Source: Candidatus Woesearchaeota archaeon (GTDB taxonomy: Archaea; Nanobdellota; Nanobdellia; Woesearchaeales; JAFGPW01). From it: a stretch of 64,000 nucleotides of DNA. Location: contig JAFGPW010000007.1 of NCBI GenBank assembly GCA_016935985.1, positions 86,956 to 150,955 on the forward strand, given 5' to 3'. Position 1 is the stretch's first letter. Every line of letters begins with the position of its first letter. Positions 52,224 to 60,889 of this stretch are shown one piece after another. The notes under the pieces were generated by a model, which was not told where the DNA came from, did not search any database, and saw only the letters and a list, made by a program, of their open reading frames with translations. A program made the translations under genes and the position numbers.

Positions 52224-52903
52224 CGACCGTGAAGACCGTCTTCATCGAGGCCAGGTACCGGAGGGTGATCCGGCTCACCGAGAGCCAGATGCGGAAGCTC
52301 CCGGCGCGCGTGCTGCTGCTCGCGTCGGTCCAGTTCCTCGGCTCGCTCCCCGGGATATGGGAACAGCTCGAGCGGAGCGGGAGGATAGGCGTGCTGCCTC
52401 GGCTGCGGCATGCCGCGCACGACGGCCAGCTCCTCGGCTGCAACATCGCCGACATGCGGAAGATGGCGTTCGACGCGATCCTCTACGTCGGCGACGGCGC
52501 GTTCCACCCGCACACGCTCGTCCTGAAGAACGACCGGCAGGTGTTCCGCCTCGATCCCCGGAGCCGCAGGATGCGGGAGGTGCCGAGCGCCGAGGTGCGG
52601 GAGATGCGCAGGCGCATGAACGCGGCGCTCCTCTCCTTCCACCGCGCCGACCGCGTGGGCGTCCTCGTCACCGCCAAGCCGGGCCAGGAGCGGCTCGAGG
52701 CGGCCCTCCGCCTGCGGACGGCGTACCCTGAGAAGGAGTTCTTCTATCTCGTCGCCGACACGCTCGACCTCGCGTCCCTCGAGGACTTCCCGTTCCTGCA
52801 GTGCCTGGTCAACACCGCCTGCCCGCGCATCGGCTATGAGGACCATGCCGCGGCGCCGCGGCCGGTCATCAACCTCGATGAGGTGCTCGACACGGTCTTC
52901 TGA
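52220..52903 (+). CDS. Dph2-like protein lacking the first domain
   Basis: 227 residues against about 340 for archaeal Dph2. Matching blocks: VLLLASVQFLGSLPG and GQLLGCNIADMR (Cys74, the second cluster-ligand position), YVGDGAFHPHTL, VGVLVTAKPGQERLE and FPFLQCLVNTACPRIGY (Cys201, third ligand position). The first of the three homologous domains, which supplies the first cysteine, is absent. No separate domain-1 gene is visible within the window. Dph2 builds the 3-amino-3-carboxypropyl group of diphthamide on EF2 by radical SAM chemistry. With one ligand missing, activity is doubtful unless a partner supplies it. GTG start overlapping the previous stop. Confidence 0.8.
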   Translation: MTTVKTVFIEARYRRVIRLTESQMRKLPARVLLLASVQFLGSLPGIWEQLERSGRIGVLPRLRHAAHDGQLLGCNIADMRKMAFDAILYVGDGAFHPHTLVLKNDRQVFRLDPRSRRMREVPSAEVREMRRRMNAALLSFHRADRVGVLVTAKPGQERLEAALRLRTAYPEKEFFYLVADTLDLASLEDFPFLQCLVNTACPRIGYEDHAAAPRPVINLDEVLDTVF

Positions 52904-52916
52904 CCATCATGACACC

Positions 52917-53711
52917 ATGAGAATCCTCACCTTCGCCACCGGAAACTTCTTCCGCCAGGAGAGCTACGACATCAACAGGATCCTCGGCATGATCCGCCGG
53001 CTCGGCCCTGACATCCGAGGCGTCGAGCTCACGCTCGGCTTCGTCGAGGATGCGCTCTCGCTGCGGCTGACGAAGGCCTCGCGCGACTATCTCTCGACGC
53101 TCGACTTCAACACGATCCATGGCCCGCTCTTCGACCGGTCGTACACGACGTTCCGGATTGTCAGGAACGAGAGGACGCGCCAGGTGCTCGGCGCGCTGCA
53201 CCGGCTCTACGACCGTATCGACGGCAGGAACATCAACTTCCATGTCTCGAACATCAGGAACTACGCGATGCTCGACGACGGCTATTCCTACTCGATCGAG
53301 AACATCCACGAGAGCCACGGCGTCACCGTCGAGGAGGCGGAAGGCATCCTGGATGCGCATCCGCGGCTCGGCCTGGTGCTCGACAGCGGGCATTCCCAGA
53401 ACGTGGGGCCCGCCGAGACGCGCCGGTTCGTGGAGCGGCTGGCCCATCGCGTGCGCTACGTGCACCTCAAGGGGAACGAGCACGGCTTCCAGGAGATACC
53501 GACCGCCTTTCTCTCGAAGGAGGCGCTGCGCGAGATCCTTACGGTGAAGGAGCTCGACGTCCCCTTCTGCATCGAGACCTGGCTCGAGACCGAGGCGCTC
53601 GCCGTTTTCAGGGAGGAGATAGCGTACGCGAAGGGGTGGCTCGGCATCCGCGGCGTACGCGGTGCGCGCGGCGTCAGCCGAGCAGGAAGAGCGCGAGGAA
53701 GAAGCCGATGA
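52917..53711 (+). CDS. Sugar phosphate isomerase/epimerase-like TIM-barrel protein
   Basis: 264 residues from the ATG at 52917. The layout follows the AP-endonuclease-2 superfamily barrel: LDFNTIHGPLF (His on strand 2-3), INFHVSNIRNY, SYSIENIHES (metal-type Glu), LGLVLDSGHSQNVG (Asp/His), VRYVHLKGNEHGFQEIP (His) and FCIETWLE (Glu). Substrate unknown. The C-terminal 35 residues are low-complexity Arg/Gly and overlap a convergent gene by 38 bases. It follows the Dph2-like gene by 13 bases. Confidence 0.78.
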   Translation: MRILTFATGNFFRQESYDINRILGMIRRLGPDIRGVELTLGFVEDALSLRLTKASRDYLSTLDFNTIHGPLFDRSYTTFRIVRNERTRQVLGALHRLYDRIDGRNINFHVSNIRNYAMLDDGYSYSIENIHESHGVTVEEAEGILDAHPRLGLVLDSGHSQNVGPAETRRFVERLAHRVRYVHLKGNEHGFQEIPTAFLSKEALREILTVKELDVPFCIETWLETEALAVFREEIAYAKGWLGIRGVRGARGVSRAGRARGRSR

Positions 53712-53847
53712 CGATCCCGATGATGATGCCATGGATGAGCTCTTTCGTCCCGTACTCTATGCTCTTGATATGGTCGATTCTGCTGACGACCCTTGCGAGG
53801 TCCTGAGTGGAGGGCTTGCCCTTCCCTGCCGTCTGCCGCCGCTTCAT
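53674..53847 (-). CDS. Small single-helix membrane protein (57 aa)
   Basis: A basic N-terminus (MKRRQTAGKGKPSTQDLARV) is followed by a short helical part and a C-terminal membrane helix (IIIGIVIGFFLALFLLG). The ATG overlaps the stop of the preceding 2-helix gene (4 bases), giving an operon. No family recognised. Confidence 0.6.
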   Translation of the reverse strand: MKRRQTAGKGKPSTQDLARVVSRIDHIKSIEYGTKELIHGIIIGIVIGFFLALFLLG

Positions 53848-54104
53848 CGTTGCCTCTTGCCGGGGAGCGTCTCCCTGAGCTCGATCTTCCCCAGCACCCA
53901 AAGCACCGCGCCGACCCCGAAGAAGAGCACGATCAGCAGGAAGTCCCTGCCCGCCGGCAGGTAGTCGAGGCTGCCGTAGTAGAGCGGCCGGTTCGCGAAC
54001 CACTGCACCACGTAGAGCCCGAAGCCGAGGCAGATGCCGGCGAGGAAGACGAGCAGGATGCCCACGAGCTCATGGCGCTTGAGGTTGTGCGTGATGGATG
54101 CCAT
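53844..54104 (-). CDS. Small two-helix membrane protein (86 aa)
   Basis: Helices at about 15-37 (LVGILLVFLAGICLGFGLYV) and 52-71 (DFLLIVLFFGVGAVLWVLG), with a basic tail (PGKRQR). ATG at 54104. No family recognised. Co-oriented with the 57-aa protein downstream. Confidence 0.65.
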   Translation of the reverse strand: MASITHNLKRHELVGILLVFLAGICLGFGLYVVQWFANRPLYYGSLDYLPAGRDFLLIVLFFGVGAVLWVLGKIELRETLPGKRQR

Positions 54105-54150
54105 CAAGGGCAGAGGGGGCTATTGGTGTATATAAAGATTGTCCGTACCT

Positions 54151-55650
54151 TCACTGTGGTGACTCGGCAGGCCGGGCTGGGTGATGCCCCCCTTTGAGTA
54201 TCTCCCAGACGAACACGAAGAAGCCGCCTGCGTAGAAGAGTATGGTCACCGTGAAGAAGATGAAGAGGTAAGCGCCGATGAGCGCGAGGTTCGTCCCGAA
54301 GAATGACTCGACCGTCCCCGCATAGTAGAGGAAGATGTCGCCGAAGTAGAGGAAGATGTAGTAGCCGAAGAAGCCCAGGATGCCCGCGATGCCGAGCAGG
54401 TTGTACATGCGGTGCAGGAAGCGGTTCTGGGCGAGCAGGAACGTCGCTGCGCCGATCGCGAGCGAGAGCGAGAGCGTCCTGACGAGCGGCTGCGCGGTCC
54501 CCACGATGCTCTGGGTGACGATGTCGACGCCGACGAGGTTCGGCGAGCCGATCATGCGGATGCCGAACGCCGGGAGCAGCAGGGACGAGACGACCGACAT
54601 GAAGAACATCGAGAGCGCGGCCGGAGAGAACGAGAGGCCGCGGTCTGAGAAGAGCCGGTACCAGAGCACCGACGGCAGGCACAGGAGCATCAGCATGCCG
54701 ATCAGGTTGAGGATGTAGCCCCAAAGCACCGAGACCTTCTCTGCGCCGAACGGCACCGCCGCGAAGTCCGCCGCCATGTGGAAGAGCAGGCTCTCGTGGC
54801 CGGCGCCCAGGTGCTCGAAGTAGAGCACGTCATGGAACCCGACGATATAAGGCACGAGGAAGTTGCCCACATCGGTCACGAGGTGCAGGACGAGCATGCC
54901 CGATATCCCGAGCAGGATCTTGTCCTTCGTGTGGAAGAGCCTGATGAAGCGGTCGAGGAACTCCTCGCTGAAGGTGCCGACCCGGTAGACGAAGCTCTCG
55001 GGGCTGAAGGCCTTGGCCTTGAAGATGAAGAAGAATATGCCGACGATGACGAGCGGCGCGTCGACCGCGATCGCGAGCCATTCCATCAGGAGGTTGAAGA
55101 CGACGACGAAGAAGGTGACGAGCAGGAAGAAGGTGAGGAACCACCGCTCGATCCATTTCATGACCGTCCTTGGCGGCGGGCCCTCCTCATGGATCGTCGC
55201 CATCACCGACGGGTCGCGGATGGTGGCGCGCCAGGTGAACCAGACCGAAAGGACCACGAGGATCGCGCCCCCGAGGTAGATGGACCATCGGGTGAGGAGG
55301 AGGTCGTGCTGGATGATGAACGAGTAGAAGGTGGACAGGTCCGCCCCTGCCTCGTCGACCGCCGATTTCGCGTACAGGATGAAGTCCTTGAAGAGGAGGG
55401 AGAAGTAGGCGAGGATGAGGAGGAGGTCGGCGCCGCGTCGCCGCTCGGAGAAGAAGATGTCGGTGAGCGAGGCCTTGTAGAGGAGGTAGCCGAGCGCGGT
55501 CCAGGAGACGATCTTCTTGACATAGTCGAGGTCGCCGGGAAGGATCTCGAAGAAGTCGAATATGTTCGCGAGGATGAGGAAGATGAGGATGAGCTCCTCG
55601 ATCCGCTCGCCCACCCTGTAGAGGGCGTACCTGAGGTGTTGGTAGACCAT
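54151..55650 (-). CDS. Large polytopic membrane protein of unknown family
   Basis: 499 residues with about 11-12 hydrophobic helices (for example ELILIFLILANIFDFFEILP, WFLTFFLLVTFFVVVFNLLM, ALIGAYLFIFFTVTILFYAG). Charged loops contain few candidate catalytic residues; a His-containing stretch LHLVTDVGNFLVPYIVGFHD lies near the middle. Not a transporter family I recognise. It diverges from the propeller-kinase gene, with promoters between. Confidence 0.75.
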   Translation of the reverse strand: MVYQHLRYALYRVGERIEELILIFLILANIFDFFEILPGDLDYVKKIVSWTALGYLLYKASLTDIFFSERRRGADLLLILAYFSLLFKDFILYAKSAVDEAGADLSTFYSFIIQHDLLLTRWSIYLGGAILVVLSVWFTWRATIRDPSVMATIHEEGPPPRTVMKWIERWFLTFFLLVTFFVVVFNLLMEWLAIAVDAPLVIVGIFFFIFKAKAFSPESFVYRVGTFSEEFLDRFIRLFHTKDKILLGISGMLVLHLVTDVGNFLVPYIVGFHDVLYFEHLGAGHESLLFHMAADFAAVPFGAEKVSVLWGYILNLIGMLMLLCLPSVLWYRLFSDRGLSFSPAALSMFFMSVVSSLLLPAFGIRMIGSPNLVGVDIVTQSIVGTAQPLVRTLSLSLAIGAATFLLAQNRFLHRMYNLLGIAGILGFFGYYIFLYFGDIFLYYAGTVESFFGTNLALIGAYLFIFFTVTILFYAGGFFVFVWEILKGGHHPARPAESPQ

Positions 55651-55738
55651 TTTATTTCGCTTCGAGCAGCAGGGTTATCCTGGGCTCTCCCTGCCGGTGA
55701 ACGTATAAAAACATGAGTTATTACTAAAAGATGAGAAA

Positions 55739-55749
55739 AATATATAAAC
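55739..55749 (+). promoter_or_regulatory. TATA box of the propeller-kinase gene
   Basis: aatatataaac, about 42 bases before the GTG at 55786; gtgggggat lies 7 bases before that start. Confidence 0.6.
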
Positions 55750-55785
55750 AGGGCGGGGCGCCTCGGTCAGTGGGGGATACATATC

Positions 55786-58700
55786 GTGCTTATCATGCCA
55801 GGCGGCCAGGAGAGCGGGCTCGAGGAGGCGGTGCAGCCGGTGTTCAGGAGGCCGAGGAGGTGGCTCTCGCGAGTGCGCGTCGGGCTCGCCGCGACCGCGG
55901 CGCTCGCGTTCCTCACCATGTACCTCGCCGACATCCTCGCGCCGAAGAGGGAGACCGCACAGGCGTTCCTGCAGGCCCAGGCCGAGAGCATCGCGCTCTA
56001 TGACCAGCACACATTCTCATCCTGCGCGACAGCGGTATTCGACGACGAGGAGCGGATGCCTGACCTCTACCTCGTCGACGGCGCGCGCGGGACCGCGGAA
56101 CGGCTCACGCATGACAGGAGCTACGAGAAGCCTGTCGCGATGCTGCCTGACGGCAGCGGCATGCTGGTCTCGGTCTCTGGCGACAGCCTCGATGGCCTGT
56201 ACCTCTCCGACCTGCGCTTCACGGACAAGGGATTCCTGTATAGCGACCCGCAGTGGCGTGAGGAGAGCCTCAGGTTCTTCAGGGGAGGGGAAGGTTTATT
56301 GTACCAGCGCTACGATGGGAGCCGATTCTCGCTCATGCGGTATGACCTCGGTAGCCGCACGCTCTCGACGGTCGCGAGCGTCGGGACAGGCGATGCGCAC
56401 CAGGCGGTCTGGGAGTCCTTCTCGCCGGCGCTCGACCTTGGCGGCACTGTCGTCGCCTATAACCTACCGCAGGAGGGGAAGAAGTCCATCGTCATCGAGG
56501 ACCTCACCACAGGAAGGAAGAGGCTGATACAGGGGATGCTCATGGACGGCGGAGATTTCCTGCCAGAGGGGATGGGGCTCGTGTTCGCCGAGCGCGGCAC
56601 CGGCCGGCTGTATCGCCATGACCTGGTGAGGGGCATCACCTCCCGCCTCGCCGAGACCGGCACCAGGCTTGAGGGTCCGTCGGTGTCGCCTGACGGCACG
56701 CTCATCGCCGGTCTCGCCGGCCACGGCCTCGACTCCCTGATCCTGTATGACAGCCGGACAGGACAGGCGCGGTTCATCGGCATCAGCAGGGGCGTCGACG
56801 GCCAGATCGAGAGCATCGCCTGGACCGGTCCGCGCTCGCTCGTCATGGGGACCTTCGCGACCGACGGCGAGCGCTTCACCACGGCCGACATCGACCTGGT
56901 CAGGGTCGGGGAGGGTCTCGAGACGAGGATTACGGACATCCTCGGGGAGAGCAGGGGGAGCTGGGAGTTCCTCGACGCTCTTGACAGGAGAGGGAAACGC
57001 GTCATCTTCAGGTCTGACAAGGATGCGACGCTCTTCGGCTCCTTCGACAGGTATGCCTGGCATCCGGACGATGGGAGCGTGACGCGCCTGACCAGGTTCG
57101 CCGAGAGCGCGGACTATCTCGTCGGCATCAACTACCCGCTGATGGGGCTCGCGCTCCTCGGTCTCGGCCTCTCGTTCGCCCCGTCCGCCTATTTCGCGCT
57201 CAAGGTCAGGCGCTCCATCGGACGGCGCAAGAAAAGGCGCGGCGAGAAGGAAGGCCTGCTCTCGAGGATCACAGGAAGCCCTGAGTTCTACGCCACTGCC
57301 GCGGCCGCAGCCGCGACGCTCCTCATCCCTGAGATGACGCCAGGGAAGGCGACCATCCTGAAGCCCTGGCTCAGGGAATCCTACCACGCGATCGCCTATA
57401 TCGTGCCGGCGAGCATCGGGCTCTTCCTTTACCCCACGCTCGCCCAGCTCTCGTTCTTCTCACGGCCGCGGCTGAAGAACATGCTGCAGAGCATCATGCT
57501 CTCCAGGGACTACCGGCGCGCGCTCAAGGACGATCCGGAGGAGGCGTATCGGCTCTCCAAGGGGTTCGCGGGGATCGTCGAGACCGACGACATGCAGGCG
57601 CCGCTGTATGCCGCCCAGGCGATGCTCGCGATGGGAAGGCCTGAGGAGGCGCTCTTCGAGATCAAGCGGATATCGTCGGGTATGTTGCGCGACCGCGACC
57701 TGGTCTTCCTGAAACGGGCGGATTTCTTCCAGCAGATCAGCGTGCTCCTCGGGAGGATGTCCTGGGGCTTGCCAAGGCAGGGGAAGGGAAGAGGGACCGC
57801 CGAACAAAGGCTCGGGAAGGCCGCGGTCGCCCTCTACGACGACAATCTCAAGGGCGCGAAGGCCTCGATGGACTCGCTCATCGTGACCGAGCACAATCCT
57901 GAACGCCGGATCGGCTACAAGATCGTGTACGGCAGCATGCTCGAGGCGATGGATCAGTACGGCGAGTCCGACCTGGTCTGGGGGTCTGTCGCAGAGGAGA
58001 TCGCGCGGTACTATGGGTCCCGGTTCCGTCCTATCGGCGGCAGCACCCATGAGGTGTGCGAGTTCGCGGCATCCGATTTCGGGAACCTTTTCAAGGGGGC
58101 GCTCGTCGCCGAGAGGAGCAGCAGGGAGCCGATACTGAGGAAGCACCTGCTCAACCGCTTCGTCGAGCAGGCCATGATCGAGCACATCCATAAACAGGGC
58201 CTCTCCTTCGACTGGTACCAGGCCGTGAGACCGCTCACCCATCTCCAGGTTGGGCAGCTCGAGTACGTCTTCTCGCAGCGGGACGGCATGAGGAACCTGG
58301 AGCAGACGCTCCCGCATATGGGCAGGCAGGAGCGGATCGAGGCGTTCGACCGGGCGGCCGACGGCATCGCGAAGATGCACCTCGTCCTCACGCCGGAAGT
58401 CAGGTCGGACGAGAAGGGATCCTACGTCAGCGCCATCGACAGGGCGAGGCGGCATGTCATCCCGCTGGGGCACGTCGACCTCCTACGTTGGGTCATCAGG
58501 CGGGCGTTCGATGGAAGGCAGGAGCAGGCGAACCGGCGTCTCAGGATACAGCCAGGCAGGCAGGAGGATTTCATGCAGCACCTCGGCCAGTTCATCGAGA
58601 GGAGCATCCCGAGGACGTCCGTACGGTATGTGCTGCACTACGACGCGTATGCGACGAACGTCACGGAGAACTCCACGATCATCGACTACGACAAGCTCGC

Positions 58701-59019
58701 CCTCGGACCGAACCCCATGCTCGACTTCACCCACCTCCTTGAGCATCCGCTGAACCCGGACAAGCCGGCGACCTATGACCACCTATGGGAGAAGATCATC
58801 CCGCTGTATCCCCCGCAGACGAGGGAAGCGATGCTCGAGGGCATGCTCCCCTGCGCAGCCATCACCAGCCTCTGCCTCGCCGGCGCGATGCTCGGCCAAG
58901 GGAACGGCCAGTACGCGGGGTACTACCTGAAGAACGCGCTCGGCAGGCTCGATGCGATCGGCGACCTGCCGCTCGCCTACGCGATGAGGAAGAACCTGAT
59001 ATCCCCGAAGGCCAGCTAG
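55786..59019 (+). CDS. Transmembrane beta-propeller protein with C-terminal kinase-like (APH-type) domain
   Basis: 1077 residues. TM1 (about 31-51) is followed by a TolB/WD-like propeller (about 60-440; blades such as PDLYLVDGARGTAERLTHD and EGPSVSPDGTLIAGLAGHG). TM2 (446-472), TM3 (501-518) and TM4 (532-557) follow, with a basic loop RRSIGRRKKRRGEK. A helical TPR-like stretch (about 575-740) comes next, then a phosphotransferase fold: FVEQAMIEHIHKQG (helix-C-like Glu), VLHYDAYATNV (His951-x-Asp953...Asn958), IIDYDKLALGPNPMLDFTHL (Asp967/Asp969). By the positive-inside rule the propeller is outside and the kinase part inside, a receptor-kinase layout. Start GTG 55786; ATG 55795 is an alternative. 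Substrate unknown. Confidence 0.75.
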   Translation: MLIMPGGQESGLEEAVQPVFRRPRRWLSRVRVGLAATAALAFLTMYLADILAPKRETAQAFLQAQAESIALYDQHTFSSCATAVFDDEERMPDLYLVDGARGTAERLTHDRSYEKPVAMLPDGSGMLVSVSGDSLDGLYLSDLRFTDKGFLYSDPQWREESLRFFRGGEGLLYQRYDGSRFSLMRYDLGSRTLSTVASVGTGDAHQAVWESFSPALDLGGTVVAYNLPQEGKKSIVIEDLTTGRKRLIQGMLMDGGDFLPEGMGLVFAERGTGRLYRHDLVRGITSRLAETGTRLEGPSVSPDGTLIAGLAGHGLDSLILYDSRTGQARFIGISRGVDGQIESIAWTGPRSLVMGTFATDGERFTTADIDLVRVGEGLETRITDILGESRGSWEFLDALDRRGKRVIFRSDKDATLFGSFDRYAWHPDDGSVTRLTRFAESADYLVGINYPLMGLALLGLGLSFAPSAYFALKVRRSIGRRKKRRGEKEGLLSRITGSPEFYATAAAAAATLLIPEMTPGKATILKPWLRESYHAIAYIVPASIGLFLYPTLAQLSFFSRPRLKNMLQSIMLSRDYRRALKDDPEEAYRLSKGFAGIVETDDMQAPLYAAQAMLAMGRPEEALFEIKRISSGMLRDRDLVFLKRADFFQQISVLLGRMSWGLPRQGKGRGTAEQRLGKAAVALYDDNLKGAKASMDSLIVTEHNPERRIGYKIVYGSMLEAMDQYGESDLVWGSVAEEIARYYGSRFRPIGGSTHEVCEFAASDFGNLFKGALVAERSSREPILRKHLLNRFVEQAMIEHIHKQGLSFDWYQAVRPLTHLQVGQLEYVFSQRDGMRNLEQTLPHMGRQERIEAFDRAADGIAKMHLVLTPEVRSDEKGSYVSAIDRARRHVIPLGHVDLLRWVIRRAFDGRQEQANRRLRIQPGRQEDFMQHLGQFIERSIPRTSVRYVLHYDAYATNVTENSTIIDYDKLALGPNPMLDFTHLLEHPLNPDKPATYDHLWEKIIPLYPPQTREAMLEGMLPCAAITSLCLAGAMLGQGNGQYAGYYLKNALGRLDAIGDLPLAYAMRKNLISPKAS

Positions 59020-59043
59020 CCCGAGGCAGCCGGCACGGCAGTT

Positions 59044-59754
59044 TCAGTCGACGAGCTCGTAGTAGATGCGCCGGTTGCTCCTGCCCTTGTTCTCCGCCTT
59101 CACGACCCTGATGCCCTTGATCTCGCCGATGTTCTTCACGTGCGTGCCGCCGCAGGCGCTCGTGTCGAATCCCTCGATCGCGATGATGCGCAGCTCCTTG
59201 ACATCCGGCGGGAGCACGTCCCGGAGCTGGAAGAGGCCGGGGATCCGGAACGCATCCTCGCGGGGCATGGTGCTGATCGTCACCGGCAGCGCCTTCGCGA
59301 TGATCCCATTCGCGCGCCGCTCGTATTCGGCTATCTTGTCCCTGTCAAAGCCCTCGAGGTCGAAGTCGATCCTGCTGCGGTCGAGGCCAAGCTGGTTGCC
59401 GGTTATCTTCGCGCCGGTCGCGTCGATTATCACGCGCGAGAGGACATGCGCCGCGGTGTGCGACCGCATGAGCCGGTAACGGCGGTCCCAATCGATCGCG
59501 CAGCGCACCGTGCCGCCGGGCTTCAGGCCCGGCCGGTCGACCTCGTGGGAAATAATCCCGCCTGACGTGCCGACAGACATGACAGCATAGGCCGTGCCGT
59601 CTCCGGTCGTCATGGTGCCGAGGTCGTTCGGCTGGCCGCCGGCGTTGGGATAGAAGGCGGTCTCCTTGAGGATCACATGTTTCCCTTGATCGACCGAGGC
59701 GACGGTCGAGGTGAACTCCTTGAGATAGCAGTCGGCCATGTAGAGCGCGTCCAT
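59044..59754 (-). CDS. alaX: Alanyl-tRNA editing protein AlaX-M
   Basis: 236 residues. FYPNAGGQPNDLG, SHTAAHVLSRV (the H-x3-H zinc pair) and SACGGTHVKNIGEI (Cys and His ligands) are the AlaX/AlaRS editing-domain motifs. It hydrolyses Ser-tRNA(Ala) or Gly-tRNA(Ala) in trans. The N-terminal glycine-rich beta-barrel is present, so it is the medium form. Confidence 0.94.
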   Translation of the reverse strand: MDALYMADCYLKEFTSTVASVDQGKHVILKETAFYPNAGGQPNDLGTMTTGDGTAYAVMSVGTSGGIISHEVDRPGLKPGGTVRCAIDWDRRYRLMRSHTAAHVLSRVIIDATGAKITGNQLGLDRSRIDFDLEGFDRDKIAEYERRANGIIAKALPVTISTMPREDAFRIPGLFQLRDVLPPDVKELRIIAIEGFDTSACGGTHVKNIGEIKGIRVVKAENKGRSNRRIYYELVD

Positions 59755-59807
59755 GATGCATCACTTGGCATGGCGCATGCGCCGGTCCATAATAAAGCTT
59801 GCGGTCG

Positions 59808-60701
59808 TCAGAACCATCGGTCGTACACGCCGGCGAGCGCCGTGTAGCCGGCTTTCACCGTCCTGACCGCAGGGTCGAGCGTCCATTCGAGGATCTTCGG
59901 ACGATGGGCGGGAGCGGCGTTCGCCTGCGGCCTCTTCATGGCGATCGCTGCCTGCTCAGCCCTCGTGCGCTCTGCCGCCTTCCGCTGCTCGAGCCTGCGC
60001 TCGAGCGCGTCGTACTGCCGCCGCTTCTCCTGAAGGCTCTTCTCGAGAGCCGAATGCTCACGCGCCTGCGCGCCGATCCGGGAGGAAAGGTCCTCGTAGC
60101 GCCTGACCGCCGACCCGAATGACATAGTGAGGGCCTGGTATTCGGTCTCGAGCTTGGGGATGAGCCGCGTCTCGATCGTCTCATAGGTGGAGTCCACCGA
60201 TGCCTCGATCGCCTCGACCTTGCCTTTGATTGAGGTCAGCCGGTTGTCCGGAGAGAGATAATTCGTATAGGCGAAATAGACGATGCCGGCCTTGAGGAGC
60301 AGCAGGGGGAGGCCCACCATGAGGGCTCGTCGCATGAGGCTCTGACGGGCCCCCCGCTGTGCGTCTTTCCGATAGCGCTCCTTCTCGACAGTGTCCTTCA
60401 GAGACAGCGTCTCGAGCGAACTGATGACCTTCTCATACGCACGGACCTTCTCGAGGCTGTCGTGATCCTGCTGGGCCGAATAGATGATCCGCGCGTCCCT
60501 GACCCTCTTCCTGACCTGCCGTGCTTGCTCGCTGTCATAGGGCAGGGTGAGGCCCGCCATTTCGTCGGCAGCCTCGTCGAGCTGCATCGCCGCGTAGAAC
60601 GCGAGGTTCGTCGCGCCTACCTTAAGGTCCCGGTTCTCAAGCCTGAGACGCACCGCGTTCAGGCGGTCCTCTATCGAATCGTACTCTTTCATATCCCTCA
60701 T
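59808..60701 (-). CDS. Membrane-anchored coiled-coil protein
   Basis: 297 residues from the ATG at 60701; GAGGTGG lies about 6 bases upstream, so the earlier in-frame start at 60746 is not used. An N-terminal helical domain (about 130 residues, SIEDRLNAVRLRLENRDLKV) precedes one membrane helix (ALMVGLPLLLLKAGIVYFAY). A long coiled coil follows (about 175-265; SSRIGAQAREHSALEKSLQE, KRRQYDALERRLEQRK). Family not recognised. Confidence 0.72.
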   Translation of the reverse strand: MRDMKEYDSIEDRLNAVRLRLENRDLKVGATNLAFYAAMQLDEAADEMAGLTLPYDSEQARQVRKRVRDARIIYSAQQDHDSLEKVRAYEKVISSLETLSLKDTVEKERYRKDAQRGARQSLMRRALMVGLPLLLLKAGIVYFAYTNYLSPDNRLTSIKGKVEAIEASVDSTYETIETRLIPKLETEYQALTMSFGSAVRRYEDLSSRIGAQAREHSALEKSLQEKRRQYDALERRLEQRKAAERTRAEQAAIAMKRPQANAAPAHRPKILEWTLDPAVRTVKAGYTALAGVYDRWF

Positions 60702-60889
60702 GTGATGCCACCTCATGCGAATCGATGGATAGGAAGAGGGAGCCATCCTTAAAGGTATTTTTTTAGAATAAGACGGAAAAATTTCATCGATGTCGAATAA
60801 AAAAGGGATTCAACCGAAAATCCAGATATTATCAATAAATAGTATCGGAAGATTTCCGGAAATGAAGAAGAATATGATACCAGGCAGGA

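Noticed and set aside
54151-55650. Assignment of the 499-residue membrane protein as a known transporter or glycosyltransferase
   Set aside because: Helix count fits several families, but no catalytic or transport motif could be identified.
59775-59786. GC-rich palindrome ggcgcatgcgcc upstream of alaX as operator or terminator
   Set aside because: Short and expected by chance in DNA of this composition; no supporting second element.
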